A stretch of DNA of 9,445 nucleotides. It comes from an uncultured bacterium (GTDB lineage Bacteria; Cyanobacteriota; Vampirovibrionia; Gastranaerophilales; Gastranaerophilaceae). The stretch is from assembly GCA_902803265.1 (NCBI GenBank), contig CADCPD010000068.1, forward strand, positions 1 to 9,445, given 5' to 3'. Each line of letters starts with the position of its first letter. The first letter of the stretch is position 1. The position numbers were made by a program, and so were the translations under genes. Of the stretch, positions 1-6,653 are shown piece after piece. The notes under the pieces were generated by a model. The model had not been told where the DNA came from. It worked only from the letters and a program-made list of their open reading frames with translations, and ran no database searches.

Positions 1-106
1 AATATAATTCTTTTCATTTTATCCCCAAGTTAATTCATACGAATAATTATCTACATGAATTTTATCAAAAAAATAGGGCATGTTACCTAAAAACCATTCA
101 TAAAAC

Positions 107-145
107 TTAAAAGAGGATTAAACCACCTGCCTAATCCTCTTTTAA
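107..145 (-). terminator. Intrinsic terminator of clpC
   Basis: A perfect 14-bp inverted repeat (107-120 with 132-145) surrounds an 11-nt loop and lies 19 nt past the clpC stop on the minus strand. In minus orientation the stem ends in a T-run, followed by AAGTTTTA, as expected for a Rho-independent terminator. The repeat is symmetric, so it could also stop transcription coming the other way. I recognise no gene in bases 1-106, which are very AT-rich. Confidence 0.8.
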
Positions 146-164
146 TAATATTGTTATTTAATTA

Positions 165-2648
165 TTATTCAGCACTTACAGGTTCTTCTGATTTAGTTTC
201 AGCACCTTTCTTTGAAAATGCTAACTTACCGTCTTTGTAATCAAGAACGATAGTATCACCAGGCTGATAAGCATTCGTCAAGATTTCTTCAGCAAGAGTA
301 TCTTCAACTTTACGTTGAATTAATCTTCTCAATGGTCTCGCACCATATGCTTCCGAATAACCGTCTGTTGATAAGAAATCTTTAACTGCATCTGTAACTT
401 CCATTTTTAAATCACGTTCTTCAAGACGTTTGAATAAGTCTTTCATCATTAATTCTGCAATTTGTCTGATTTCTTCTTTAGACAAGTGAGAGAATACTAC
501 AATATCATCAATACGGTTCAAGAATTCAGGTCTGAAAGCTTTTTTCATTTCTTCATTAACTGTATCTTTTAATTTTTCGTATTTATCTTTCTTTTCATCA
601 GCTGCAACAGAGAAACCAAGTTTAGATTGAGTTGCAATCATGCTTGCCCCTACGTTAGATGTCATGATGATAATTGTATTCTTAAAGTTAATATGGCGGC
701 CTTTTGAATCTGTTAATCTACCGTCATCAAGTATTTGCAACATTATGTTGAATACATCAGGGTGAGCTTTTTCAATTTCATCGAAAAGAATAACAGAATA
801 AGGTTTTTTACGAATAGTTTCCGTTAAACTTCCGCCGTCATCATAACCAACATAACCCGGAGGTGAGCCGATTAATTTTGAAGTTGCATGTTTTTCCATA
901 AATTCTGACATATCAACACGAACCATGTTGTCTTCAGAACCAAATACTGCTTCTGCAAGAGCTTTTGCAAGTTCGGTTTTACCAACCCCTGTCGGACCTG
1001 CGAAAATAAAGCTTCCTATTGGTCTGTTTGGAGATTTTAAACCAACTCTTGCACGTCTTATTGCTTTTGAAATAGAAACAACCGCATCGTGTTGACCTAT
1101 AACACGAGCATGCAATGTATCTTCAAGTTTTAATAATCTTTCGCTTTCACCTTCTGTTAATTTCGTAACAGGAACACCTGTCATAGTTGAAATAACTTCT
1201 GCAATATGTTCTTCTGTTACAACCGGTTTATTTGCTTCTTGTTCTGCAGCTTGAGATTCTTGAAGTTCTCTGATTCTTTCTTTGCAATCAGCTTCATCAT
1301 CTCTTAAAGCAGATGCTTTTTCAAATTCTTGATTTCTGATAGCATCTTCTTTTTCTTTAATGATTCCGCGAAGTTCTTTTTCAAGTTCTTTACCTTCAGG
1401 AGATAAAGTGCTTGCAGATAAACGAACTTTTGAACTTGCTTCATCAATTACGTCTATTGCTTTATCCGGTAAAAATCTATCTGTAATGTATTTACTTGAT
1501 AATTTTGTAGCGGCAACAATAGCGTCATCAGAAATTAGTAATTTGTGGTGTTCTTCATACTTTGATTTTAAACCTTTAATAATTTCTATTGTTTCTTCAA
1601 TTGAAGGTTCTTCAATCATCACACATTGAAAACGTCTTTCTAACGCAGCGTCTTTTTCAATATGTTTTCTGTATTCATCAAGAGTTGTTGCCCCAATAAC
1701 TTGGATTTCACCTCTTGATAAAGCAGGTTTTAAAATGTTTGCCGCATCAATTGCACCTTCAGCTGCACCTGCGCCCATTAATGTATGCATTTCATCAATA
1801 ACAAGAATTACGTTACCAGCTTGACGAATTTCATCCATAATCTTTTTAAGACGCTCTTCAAATTCACCTCTGTATTTAGTACCGGCAACCAAAAGACCCA
1901 TATCTAACTGAACAATTTTTTTACCGTCTAAGATATCAGGAACTTCGCCGTTAACGATACGAGTTGCTAAACCCTCTGCAACAGCAGTCTTACCAACACC
2001 AGGTTCACCTAATAATACAGGGTTGTTTTTTGTACGACGAGCAAGAATTTGAATTACACGTTCAATTTCTTTTTCTCTTCCCACAACAGGATCTAATCTT
2101 AATTCTGCTGCGGCTAAAGTTAAATCTGTACCAAATTCATCTAAACTTGGAGTTTTAGCTTTGCTTGTAGAGCTTGAAGAACTTCCACCTCCTGATGAAA
2201 CAGGTTGAGGTTTTGATTCACCTAAAATTTTAATGACATTGCTTCTGATTTTATTTAAATCAATACCCGAATTTTCCAAAACTCTTGCAGCAACACCTTC
2301 TCCTTCTCTTATAAGTCCTAAAAGTAAGTGTTCTGTGCCGATGTAATTATGACCAAGTTGTCTTGCTTCGTCCCATGACAATTCCAAAACTCTTTTTGCT
2401 CTTGGAGTGAACGGAATTTCAACAGCAACAAAGCCCGAGCCTCTGCCGATAATTTTTTCAACTTCAACCCTTGCATCTTTAAGATTTATTCCCATAGATT
2501 TAAGAGTTTTTGCAGCAACACCTGTACCTTCACCGATAAGACCAAGTAAAAGTTGTTCCGTTCCTACAAAGTTATGTCCTAAACGTCTTGCTTCTTCTTG
2601 CGCAAGCATAATAACTTTTATTGCTTTTTCTGTAAATCTTTCAAACAT
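165..2648 (-). CDS. clpC: ATP-dependent Clp protease ATP-binding subunit ClpC (AAA+ unfoldase)
   Basis: ClpC is a cytosolic hexameric AAA+ unfoldase that feeds proteins to the ClpP peptidase. The 827 residues match the family's usual length. Two Clp-N repeats (about 1-70 and 77-143) lead into a Ser/Gly-rich linker (150-163). The D1 domain has Walker A GEPGVGKT (214-221), pore loop KYRG (258-261), Walker B with D285-E286, and ALERRF near 335-340. A UVR-like coiled middle segment (about 427-465, including QEFEKASALRD) marks ClpC rather than ClpA or ClpB. D2 has Walker A GPTGVGKT (551-558), pore motif GYVG (599-601 region), Walker B with D623-E624, a KLGF tripeptide-type ClpP-docking loop (677-680), and sensor 2 GARPLRR (769-775). 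The start is supported by GAGGA about 8-9 nt upstream. No ctsR or mcsAB genes adjoin it and I see no CIRCE element. It stands as a single-gene unit. Confidence 0.97.
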   Translation of the reverse strand: MFERFTEKAIKVIMLAQEEARRLGHNFVGTEQLLLGLIGEGTGVAAKTLKSMGINLKDARVEVEKIIGRGSGFVAVEIPFTPRAKRVLELSWDEARQLGHNYIGTEHLLLGLIREGEGVAARVLENSGIDLNKIRSNVIKILGESKPQPVSSGGGSSSSSTSKAKTPSLDEFGTDLTLAAAELRLDPVVGREKEIERVIQILARRTKNNPVLLGEPGVGKTAVAEGLATRIVNGEVPDILDGKKIVQLDMGLLVAGTKYRGEFEERLKKIMDEIRQAGNVILVIDEMHTLMGAGAAEGAIDAANILKPALSRGEIQVIGATTLDEYRKHIEKDAALERRFQCVMIEEPSIEETIEIIKGLKSKYEEHHKLLISDDAIVAATKLSSKYITDRFLPDKAIDVIDEASSKVRLSASTLSPEGKELEKELRGIIKEKEDAIRNQEFEKASALRDDEADCKERIRELQESQAAEQEANKPVVTEEHIAEVISTMTGVPVTKLTEGESERLLKLEDTLHARVIGQHDAVVSISKAIRRARVGLKSPNRPIGSFIFAGPTGVGKTELAKALAEAVFGSEDNMVRVDMSEFMEKHATSKLIGSPPGYVGYDDGGSLTETIRKKPYSVILFDEIEKAHPDVFNIMLQILDDGRLTDSKGRHINFKNTIIIMTSNVGASMIATQSKLGFSVAADEKKDKYEKLKDTVNEEMKKAFRPEFLNRIDDIVVFSHLSKEEIRQIAELMMKDLFKRLEERDLKMEVTDAVKDFLSTDGYSEAYGARPLRRLIQRKVEDTLAEEILTNAYQPGDTIVLDYKDGKLAFSKKGAETKSEEPVSAE

Positions 2649-2655
2649 GTTTTTC

Positions 2656-2705
2656 TATCCTCATTAATCTAGAAACATTTTACGAAAAATAAAAAAAAGT
2701 TTCAA
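2656..2705 (-). promoter_or_regulatory. clpC promoter and ribosome binding site
   Basis: Read on the minus strand, TTGAAA (2700-2705) and TAAAAT (2677-2682) are separated by exactly 17 bp, a good sigma-70-type promoter. Transcription would begin near 2670, about 20 nt before the start codon. A GAGGA Shine-Dalgarno sequence at about 2658-2662 sits at good distance from the ATG (2648-2646). I found no CtsR-like or CIRCE-like repeat here. Confidence 0.6.
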
Positions 2706-2729
2706 GGTGTAAAAGAAAAAAAATAATAG

Positions 2730-2758
2730 TTGACATTTAAAAATTTTTAAAATAATAT
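2730..2758 (+). promoter_or_regulatory. Promoter of tRNA-Glu
   Basis: A consensus -35 TTGACA (2730-2735) is followed after 17 bp by TAATAT (2753-2758). The predicted start near 2765 lies about 9 nt before the mature tRNA. This strong promoter points away from the clpC promoter, with only 24 bp between the two -35 boxes. Confidence 0.7.
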
Positions 2759-2773
2759 AGTAAATGCAAACAG

Positions 2774-2849
2774 GCCCCCATCGTCTAGAGGCCTAGGACA
2801 CTTCCCTTTCACGGAGGCGACAGCGATTCGAATTCGCTTGGGGGTACCA
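2774..2849 (+). tRNA. tRNA-Glu (anticodon TTC), CCA encoded
   Basis: The 76-nt gene folds as a complete cloverleaf. The acceptor GCCCCCA pairs with TGGGGGT, leaving a G1-U72 wobble. Anticodon stem CTTCC/GGAGG carries loop CTTTCAC, anticodon TTC (one T-G pair in the stem). T arm is AGCGA-TTCGAAT-TCGCT, and the gene encodes discriminator A plus CCA. It supplies Glu-tRNA for translation and, in organisms using the C5 route, for tetrapyrrole synthesis. The G1-U72 and A53-U61 pairs are, as I recall, typical of cyanobacterial and plastid tRNA-Glu. It has its own promoter and terminator. Confidence 0.97.
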
Positions 2850-2852
2850 TTT

Positions 2853-2881
2853 AAAAGACCTGATTAACTCAGGTCTTTTTT
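2853..2881 (+). terminator. Intrinsic terminator after tRNA-Glu
   Basis: A perfect 11-bp stem (2853-2863 with 2869-2879, core AGACCTGA/TCAGGTCT) has a 5-nt TTAAC loop and runs into six T residues (2876-2881). It begins 4 nt past the tRNA CCA end and should separate the tRNA from the hydrolase gene, unless read-through supplies that gene's transcript. Confidence 0.9.
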
Positions 2882-2911
2882 AGTAAGAAATTAACTAAAT
2901 GACTAAATATA

Positions 2912-3697
2912 ATGATGAAAAAATTTATTTCTATATTAGCTATTATATTTTTTATAAGCATACCTGTTTTCGCATCTGTTTCTGAAAATGAAATATCAAC
3001 ACAGGATAATGTAAAAATAAAATTTGATATATACAACACGAAACACGATAGCGTTGTAATTCTTGCTCATGGTTGGCTTATGACGAAAAATTCAAAAGCA
3101 TTTACTCAAATGGCAAAGGACTTTTCAAAAAATTACGATGTAATTGTATTAGATTTCAGAGGACATGGTAAAAGCAGTGGCAAATATTCTTTCGGTTCAA
3201 AAGAAATCAATGATTTGAAACCCGTAATAGATTTTGCTCATAAAAAATATAAAAAAATATATCTGATAGGATTTTCACTAGGATCATTAATATCTGTTGA
3301 ATATTGTTCCAAATATAATAATGTCGACAAACTAATTCTTGTAAGTGCGCCAACAGATTTTACGAAAATAGAAAATAATATGCTAAGCCCTAATGCTTTC
3401 GTTCCAACACTGAGAAAATTTGAATGGGACAGATGGACATCAATAAGATTTGGTAATATTTTCGACGATAAAATAAAACCTATTGATGAAATATCAAAAA
3501 TAAAAATACCTATATTACTTATTGCAGGTAAAAAAGACCCGATAATACGTGATTGGCACAACGAAGAACTCTATAAAAAATCGAAATCGAAAAATACAAA
3601 AGTTTTTGTTCTAAAAGACGGAAAACATGCTGAAGATTTGTATTTGGAAGCTCCGAAAACTTTTATGGATATATGCCTGAAATTTTTAAATAATTAA
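2912..3697 (+). CDS. Exported alpha/beta hydrolase (putative esterase/lipase-like, S33/Hydrolase_4-type)
   Basis: This 261-residue protein begins with a signal peptide: MMKK, a hydrophobic core (about 5-18), and VFA-S, giving likely cleavage after A21. The mature part has the alpha/beta-hydrolase order of motifs: HGW oxyanion region (53-55), DFRGHG (81-86), nucleophile elbow GFSLG with S122, acid D209 in GKKDP, and H239 in DGKHAED. The triad is therefore complete. The family includes esterases, lysophospholipases and acyl hydrolases; the substrate cannot be told from sequence. It probably acts outside the cytoplasmic membrane. No good Shine-Dalgarno precedes the ATG and a TATAAT overlaps it (2908-2913), so the start and its transcription are uncertain. 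The gene lies only 30 bp past the tRNA-Glu terminator and shares no obvious function with either neighbour. Confidence 0.88.
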   Translation: MMKKFISILAIIFFISIPVFASVSENEISTQDNVKIKFDIYNTKHDSVVILAHGWLMTKNSKAFTQMAKDFSKNYDVIVLDFRGHGKSSGKYSFGSKEINDLKPVIDFAHKKYKKIYLIGFSLGSLISVEYCSKYNNVDKLILVSAPTDFTKIENNMLSPNAFVPTLRKFEWDRWTSIRFGNIFDDKIKPIDEISKIKIPILLIAGKKDPIIRDWHNEELYKKSKSKNTKVFVLKDGKHAEDLYLEAPKTFMDICLKFLNN

Positions 3698-3725
3698 AGT
3701 TTGTAAAATTTATAAAACATATTTA

Positions 3726-3754
3726 TTGTAAAATAGTATTATTTATTGTATTAT
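3726..3754 (+). promoter_or_regulatory. Candidate promoter of the rpsE operon
   Basis: TTGTAA (3726-3731) and TATTAT (3749-3754) are 17 bp apart. Transcription from near 3761 would give a leader of about 116 nt before rpsE. Competing candidates in this AT-rich spacer are TTGAAT (3800-3805) with TAATTT (3824-3829, preceded by TG) and TTGTTT (3809-3814) with TAAAAT (3833-3838), both with 18-bp spacing. I cannot choose firmly among them. Confidence 0.35.
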
Positions 3755-3779
3755 AAACTAGTCAGAAAATACTCACGAA

Positions 3780-3825
3780 TAACATGATTCCAAATAGCTT
3801 TGAATAGCTTGTTTTTGGCATGTTA
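3780..3825 (+). promoter_or_regulatory. Imperfect stem-loop in the rpsE upstream region
   Basis: Three stacked helices can form: a 7-bp outer stem (3780-3786 with 3819-3825, AACATG/CATGTT core), CCAAA with TTTGG (3790-3794 with 3814-3818), and AGCT with AGCT (3796-3799 with 3806-3809) closing a 6-nt loop. A 3-nt bulge and a small internal loop separate them. No T-run follows, so it is not a normal terminator. If the upstream promoter is used, it would lie in the 5' leader of rpsE. Confidence 0.4.
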
Positions 3826-3863
3826 ATTTAAATAAAATAAGACAAATGTTATAAATGAAAAAG

Positions 3864-3868
3864 AAAGG
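3864..3868 (+). promoter_or_regulatory. Ribosome binding site of rpsE
   Basis: AAAGG ends 8 nt before the ATG at 3877. This site supports the long S5 reading frame and hence translation of the acidic N-terminal extension. The only internal ATG before the core (codon 41) has no comparable site. Confidence 0.7.
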
Positions 3869-3876
3869 TAGAATTC

Positions 3877-4575
3877 ATGGAATTAAATGAAGAAAAAAAT
3901 GAAGCTTTAGAAGCTGAAGAAACAGTTGATGAAACTGCAGAAGAAGTTGAAGAAGCAACAGAAGACAACAATGATGATGATTTAGAAGACAACGAAATGG
4001 AAGATTATGCCGAAGCTGTTCAAAAACCTGAAAAAGGCGAAAGAAAATCAAGAGGCAGAAAAAGAAAAACTACTGAAAATAAAGAAGATCAACCTCAATC
4101 AGAATGGAAAGAACAAGTAGTTCAAATCCGTCGTGTAACAAAGGTTGTAAAAGGTGGTAAGAAATTAAGCTTCAGAGCAATCGTTATCGTAGGAAACCAA
4201 AAAGGTCAAGTAGGCGTTGGTTGTGCTAAAGCTGCAGAAGTTATTATCGCTATTCAAAAAGCAATTGCAGACGGACGTAAAAACTTAATTAATGTACCTA
4301 TTTTCAAAACAACAATTCCTCACCCAATTACAGGTCGTTCAGGTGCTGGTGCAGTTATGTTAAGACCTGCAGCACAAGGTACAGGGATTATAGCAGGTGG
4401 CGCAGTTCGTTCAGTATTAGAACTTGCAGGTATTGAAAATATCTTATCAAAATCTTTAGGTTCTAAATCACCTCTAAACGCTGCTAACGCTACTTTAGAA
4501 GCTTTAAAAAGCTTAACTCCGTTCAGCGAAGTTGCTAAAAAACGCGGACTTTCTGTTAAAGAAATTCTTGAATAG
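3877..4575 (+). CDS. rpsE: 30S ribosomal protein S5 with long acidic N-terminal extension
   Basis: S5 sits on the back of the 30S subunit and supports decoding accuracy and mRNA entry. The core starts near residue 77: the double-stranded-RNA-binding-like N domain (about 80-145, with RRVTKVVKGGKKLSFRAIV) and the C domain (about 155-225, with RPAAQGTGIIAGGAVRSVLELAG). Both are strongly conserved and look cyanobacterial. Total length is 232, against roughly 165-175 in most bacteria. The extra 65 or so residues have 23 Asp/Glu among residues 1-44, then a basic patch (K53-K64, eight Lys/Arg). The extension is low-complexity, without a recognisable domain. The gene leads a four-gene operon with rpmD, rplO and secY, but the usual upstream rplF-rplR pair is missing. 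Confidence 0.97.
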   Translation: MELNEEKNEALEAEETVDETAEEVEEATEDNNDDDLEDNEMEDYAEAVQKPEKGERKSRGRKRKTTENKEDQPQSEWKEQVVQIRRVTKVVKGGKKLSFRAIVIVGNQKGQVGVGCAKAAEVIIAIQKAIADGRKNLINVPIFKTTIPHPITGRSGAGAVMLRPAAQGTGIIAGGAVRSVLELAGIENILSKSLGSKSPLNAANATLEALKSLTPFSEVAKKRGLSVKEILE

Positions 4576-4633
4576 TAACATGGCTTATTTATTTAGTATT
4601 GTAGAAATAATAAGATAATAAGGAAAAATAAAA

Positions 4634-4828
4634 ATGGCTAAAACACAAACAAAACAACTAAAAATTAAATTGGTAAAAAGCTTAATCGGTGCATCTCAAG
4701 CTCAACGCAAAGTTGTTGCATCATTAGGTTTAAAAAAATTAAATCAAGTAGTTACTCATAATGAATCAGCTACAATATTAGGTATGGTTAATACAATACC
4801 TCACTTAGTAAAAATCGTTGAAGAATAA
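4634..4828 (+). CDS. rpmD: 50S ribosomal protein L30
   Basis: This is a 64-residue, full-length bacterial L30. The family pattern is clear: LKIKLVKSLIGASQAQRKVV (residues 9-28), then LGLKKLNQVV and the C-terminal VNTIPHLVKIVEE. L30 is a small 50S protein near the 5S rRNA side and is dispensable or absent in several lineages. AAGGA lies about 9 nt before the ATG. It sits 58 nt after rpsE and 26 nt before rplO, in the canonical order. The 58-nt gap before it holds only AT-rich sequence with a weak A/T hairpin (4584-4614). Confidence 0.96.
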   Translation: MAKTQTKQLKIKLVKSLIGASQAQRKVVASLGLKKLNQVVTHNESATILGMVNTIPHLVKIVEE

Positions 4829-4854
4829 TTAATATTAAAGAAAGAAGGATAAAA

Positions 4855-5307
4855 ATGTCAGATACAATAACATTAGAAGATTTAAAACCTGCAAAAGGTT
4901 CAACAAGAGATTCTAAAAGAGTAGGCAGAGGCCGTTCATCTGGACACGGTAAAACATCATGTCGCGGCCATAATGGTGAAGGTCAAAGATCAGGAAGAAC
5001 TTCTAAAAGAGGTTTTGAAGGTGGTCAAATGCCTGGTTACAGACAATTACCTAAATTAAAAGGCTTCAAAAATGTTCTTGCTATTAAACAAGGTCAAATC
5101 AATGTTAAAGATTTACAAGCCCTTGATTTAGAAGAAGTTTCATTAGAAACATTACAAGCAATCAGAAAAATTCACCCATCTTGTGAACAATTAAGAGTTT
5201 TAGGTAATGGTGAAATTTCAAAAGCCGTAACTGTTAAAGCTACTTATGTTACACCAAGTGCTAAAGAAAAAATCGAAAAAGCAGGCGGAAAGGTTGAATT
5301 AGTATAA
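4855..5307 (+). CDS. rplO: 50S ribosomal protein L15
   Basis: L15 is an early-to-middle assembly protein of the 50S subunit that contacts 23S rRNA through a long basic Gly-rich N-terminal arm. The 150 residues fit the family. The arm runs from about 20 to 60 with VGRGRSSGHGKTS (23-35) and RGFEGGQMPGYR (52-63), followed by LPKLKGF (65-71). A compact C domain with the usual VKATYVTPSAKEKIEKAGG stretch (127-145) ends the protein. AGAAGGA (4843-4849) is a strong ribosome binding site 5 nt before the ATG. Its stop codon overlaps the secY start by one base (TAATG), suggesting translational coupling. Confidence 0.97.
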   Translation: MSDTITLEDLKPAKGSTRDSKRVGRGRSSGHGKTSCRGHNGEGQRSGRTSKRGFEGGQMPGYRQLPKLKGFKNVLAIKQGQINVKDLQALDLEEVSLETLQAIRKIHPSCEQLRVLGNGEISKAVTVKATYVTPSAKEKIEKAGGKVELV

Positions 5308-6653
5308 TGCAAAACAGTAAAATGAAAATGCCTACAACAAATGATTTGTTGGCAATGTGGAACGCATCAGGATTAAAGAGTAAAATTATTTTTACTTTGA
5401 TCATGATTGCCGCATTCAGATTTGGCGTTCAATTACCTATTTATGGCATAAATAATGAAATATTTGCAAATATTGCCGCAGGAAATAATATTATCGGATT
5501 TTTGGATTTATTTTCAGGCGGAGCTTTAGGTAAAGTTTCAATTTTTGCATTAGGTATCGGACCTTTCATTACAGCGTCAATCATTATACAATTATTGGCT
5601 GTTGTAATTCCATCATTGGAAAAATTACAAAAAGAAGAAGGCGAAGCCGGAAGACGTAAATTATCTCAATACACCAGATTATTTACCGTTGTTCTTGCCG
5701 CATTTCAAGCTGTAATCTTTATGACTTATATGTCAAAATTACCTGGAGCTATTGTTCCGGGAGTAAATCATGGATTATTTTACATAAGTTCAATTGCAGT
5801 CTTAACAGCAGGTTCTATACTTGTTATGTGGATTTCAGAACTTATAACAGAAAAAGGTATCGGTAATGGAGGTTCTTTGATAATCTTCGTAGGTATTATT
5901 TCTGGTATTCCTATTTACGCATCAAGAACAGCTCAAATGGTATCAAGAGATCCTTCATTAAACTTTGGTTTGTTTATGTTATTATTGATTTTCTTCGTAA
6001 CTCTTGTCGTAATCGTAATTATGCAAGAAGCTGTAAGAAAAGTGATAATAGTAAACCCAAAAAGACAAGTCGGAAACAAAGTTTATGGCGGAGTAAACAC
6101 ATTCATTCCGTTTAAACTAAATCCGGGCGGAGTTATGCCAATAATCTTTGCAATCGCTATTTTGTTATTCCCTACAACTATTTTAAGTGTTGTAGGACAG
6201 GCTAATTTACCTGCAGGAATGGCAAGAGATATAGTATTAAAATTAACACAGATAATGAGCCCTGACGGAGCAGTGTATTATATATTGTATTTCTTGCTGG
6301 TTGTTACTTTAACATTTTTCTATGCATCAATTATGCCGAATATGCAGCCAAAAGAGATTGCAAATAACTTGAAAAAATACGGTTCATCAATTCCCGGTAT
6401 CAAACCTGGAAGACCAACAGCAGAACATTTAGATAAAATATTAAGCAAAACTACATTTATCGGCGCGATGGCATTAGGTATTATTGCTCTTGTTCCTTCA
6501 TTTGCAAGTTATGCTACTAATATCAAGACTCTGCAAGGTATCGGTGCTACATCATTAATCATCATGGTTGGGGTTGCACTGGATTTGATAAATCAAGTAA
6601 GAACTCACTTGCTTGCTCGTAATTATGAATCATTCTTAAAAGAGGATAAATAA
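5307..6653 (+). CDS. secY: Preprotein translocase subunit SecY
   Basis: SecY is the membrane channel of the Sec translocon, working with SecE/SecG and with SecA or ribosomes. The 448 residues give the expected ten membrane helices: about 25-42, 78-98 (after the plug region 62-77), 124-142, 156-176, 188-204, 219-240, 277-297, 322-341, 383-402 and 409-429. Family marks include GIGPFITASIIIQLL (83-97), ITEKGIGNGGSLIIF (180-194), LNPGGVMPIIFA (271-282) and the cytosolic loop IPGIKPGRPT (362-371) used for ribosome/SecA contact. The ATG overlaps the rplO stop by one base. The nearest Shine-Dalgarno-like AAAGG (5289-5293) is 13 nt away, which is rather far, so initiation probably depends on ribosomes ending rplO. 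A start at codon 6 or 8 is less likely because no site precedes it. The usual downstream adk, map and infA are absent. Confidence 0.98.
   Translation: MQNSKMKMPTTNDLLAMWNASGLKSKIIFTLIMIAAFRFGVQLPIYGINNEIFANIAAGNNIIGFLDLFSGGALGKVSIFALGIGPFITASIIIQLLAVVIPSLEKLQKEEGEAGRRKLSQYTRLFTVVLAAFQAVIFMTYMSKLPGAIVPGVNHGLFYISSIAVLTAGSILVMWISELITEKGIGNGGSLIIFVGIISGIPIYASRTAQMVSRDPSLNFGLFMLLLIFFVTLVVIVIMQEAVRKVIIVNPKRQVGNKVYGGVNTFIPFKLNPGGVMPIIFAIAILLFPTTILSVVGQANLPAGMARDIVLKLTQIMSPDGAVYYILYFLLVVTLTFFYASIMPNMQPKEIANNLKKYGSSIPGIKPGRPTAEHLDKILSKTTFIGAMALGIIALVPSFASYATNIKTLQGIGATSLIIMVGVALDLINQVRTHLLARNYESFLKEDK

Noticed and set aside
1360..2667. Three plus-strand open frames inside clpC (1360-1629, 1964-2158, 2407-2667)
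   Set aside because: They lie antisense to a fully conserved clpC, lack ribosome binding sites, and show no recognisable protein features.
2649..2773. Search for CIRCE or CtsR-type operators upstream of clpC
   Set aside because: No GAGTGCTAA-type inverted repeat or heptad direct repeat is visible; only ordinary promoter boxes are present.
3238..3561. Minus-strand frame of 107 codons within the hydrolase
   Set aside because: It is the antisense shadow of a frame holding the complete catalytic triad.
4580..4618. 12-residue mini-ORF between rpsE and rpmD, with a weak A/T-only hairpin in the same gap
   Set aside because: There is no ribosome binding site, the peptide is unremarkable, and A/T-only pairing with a bulge is expected by chance in such sequence.
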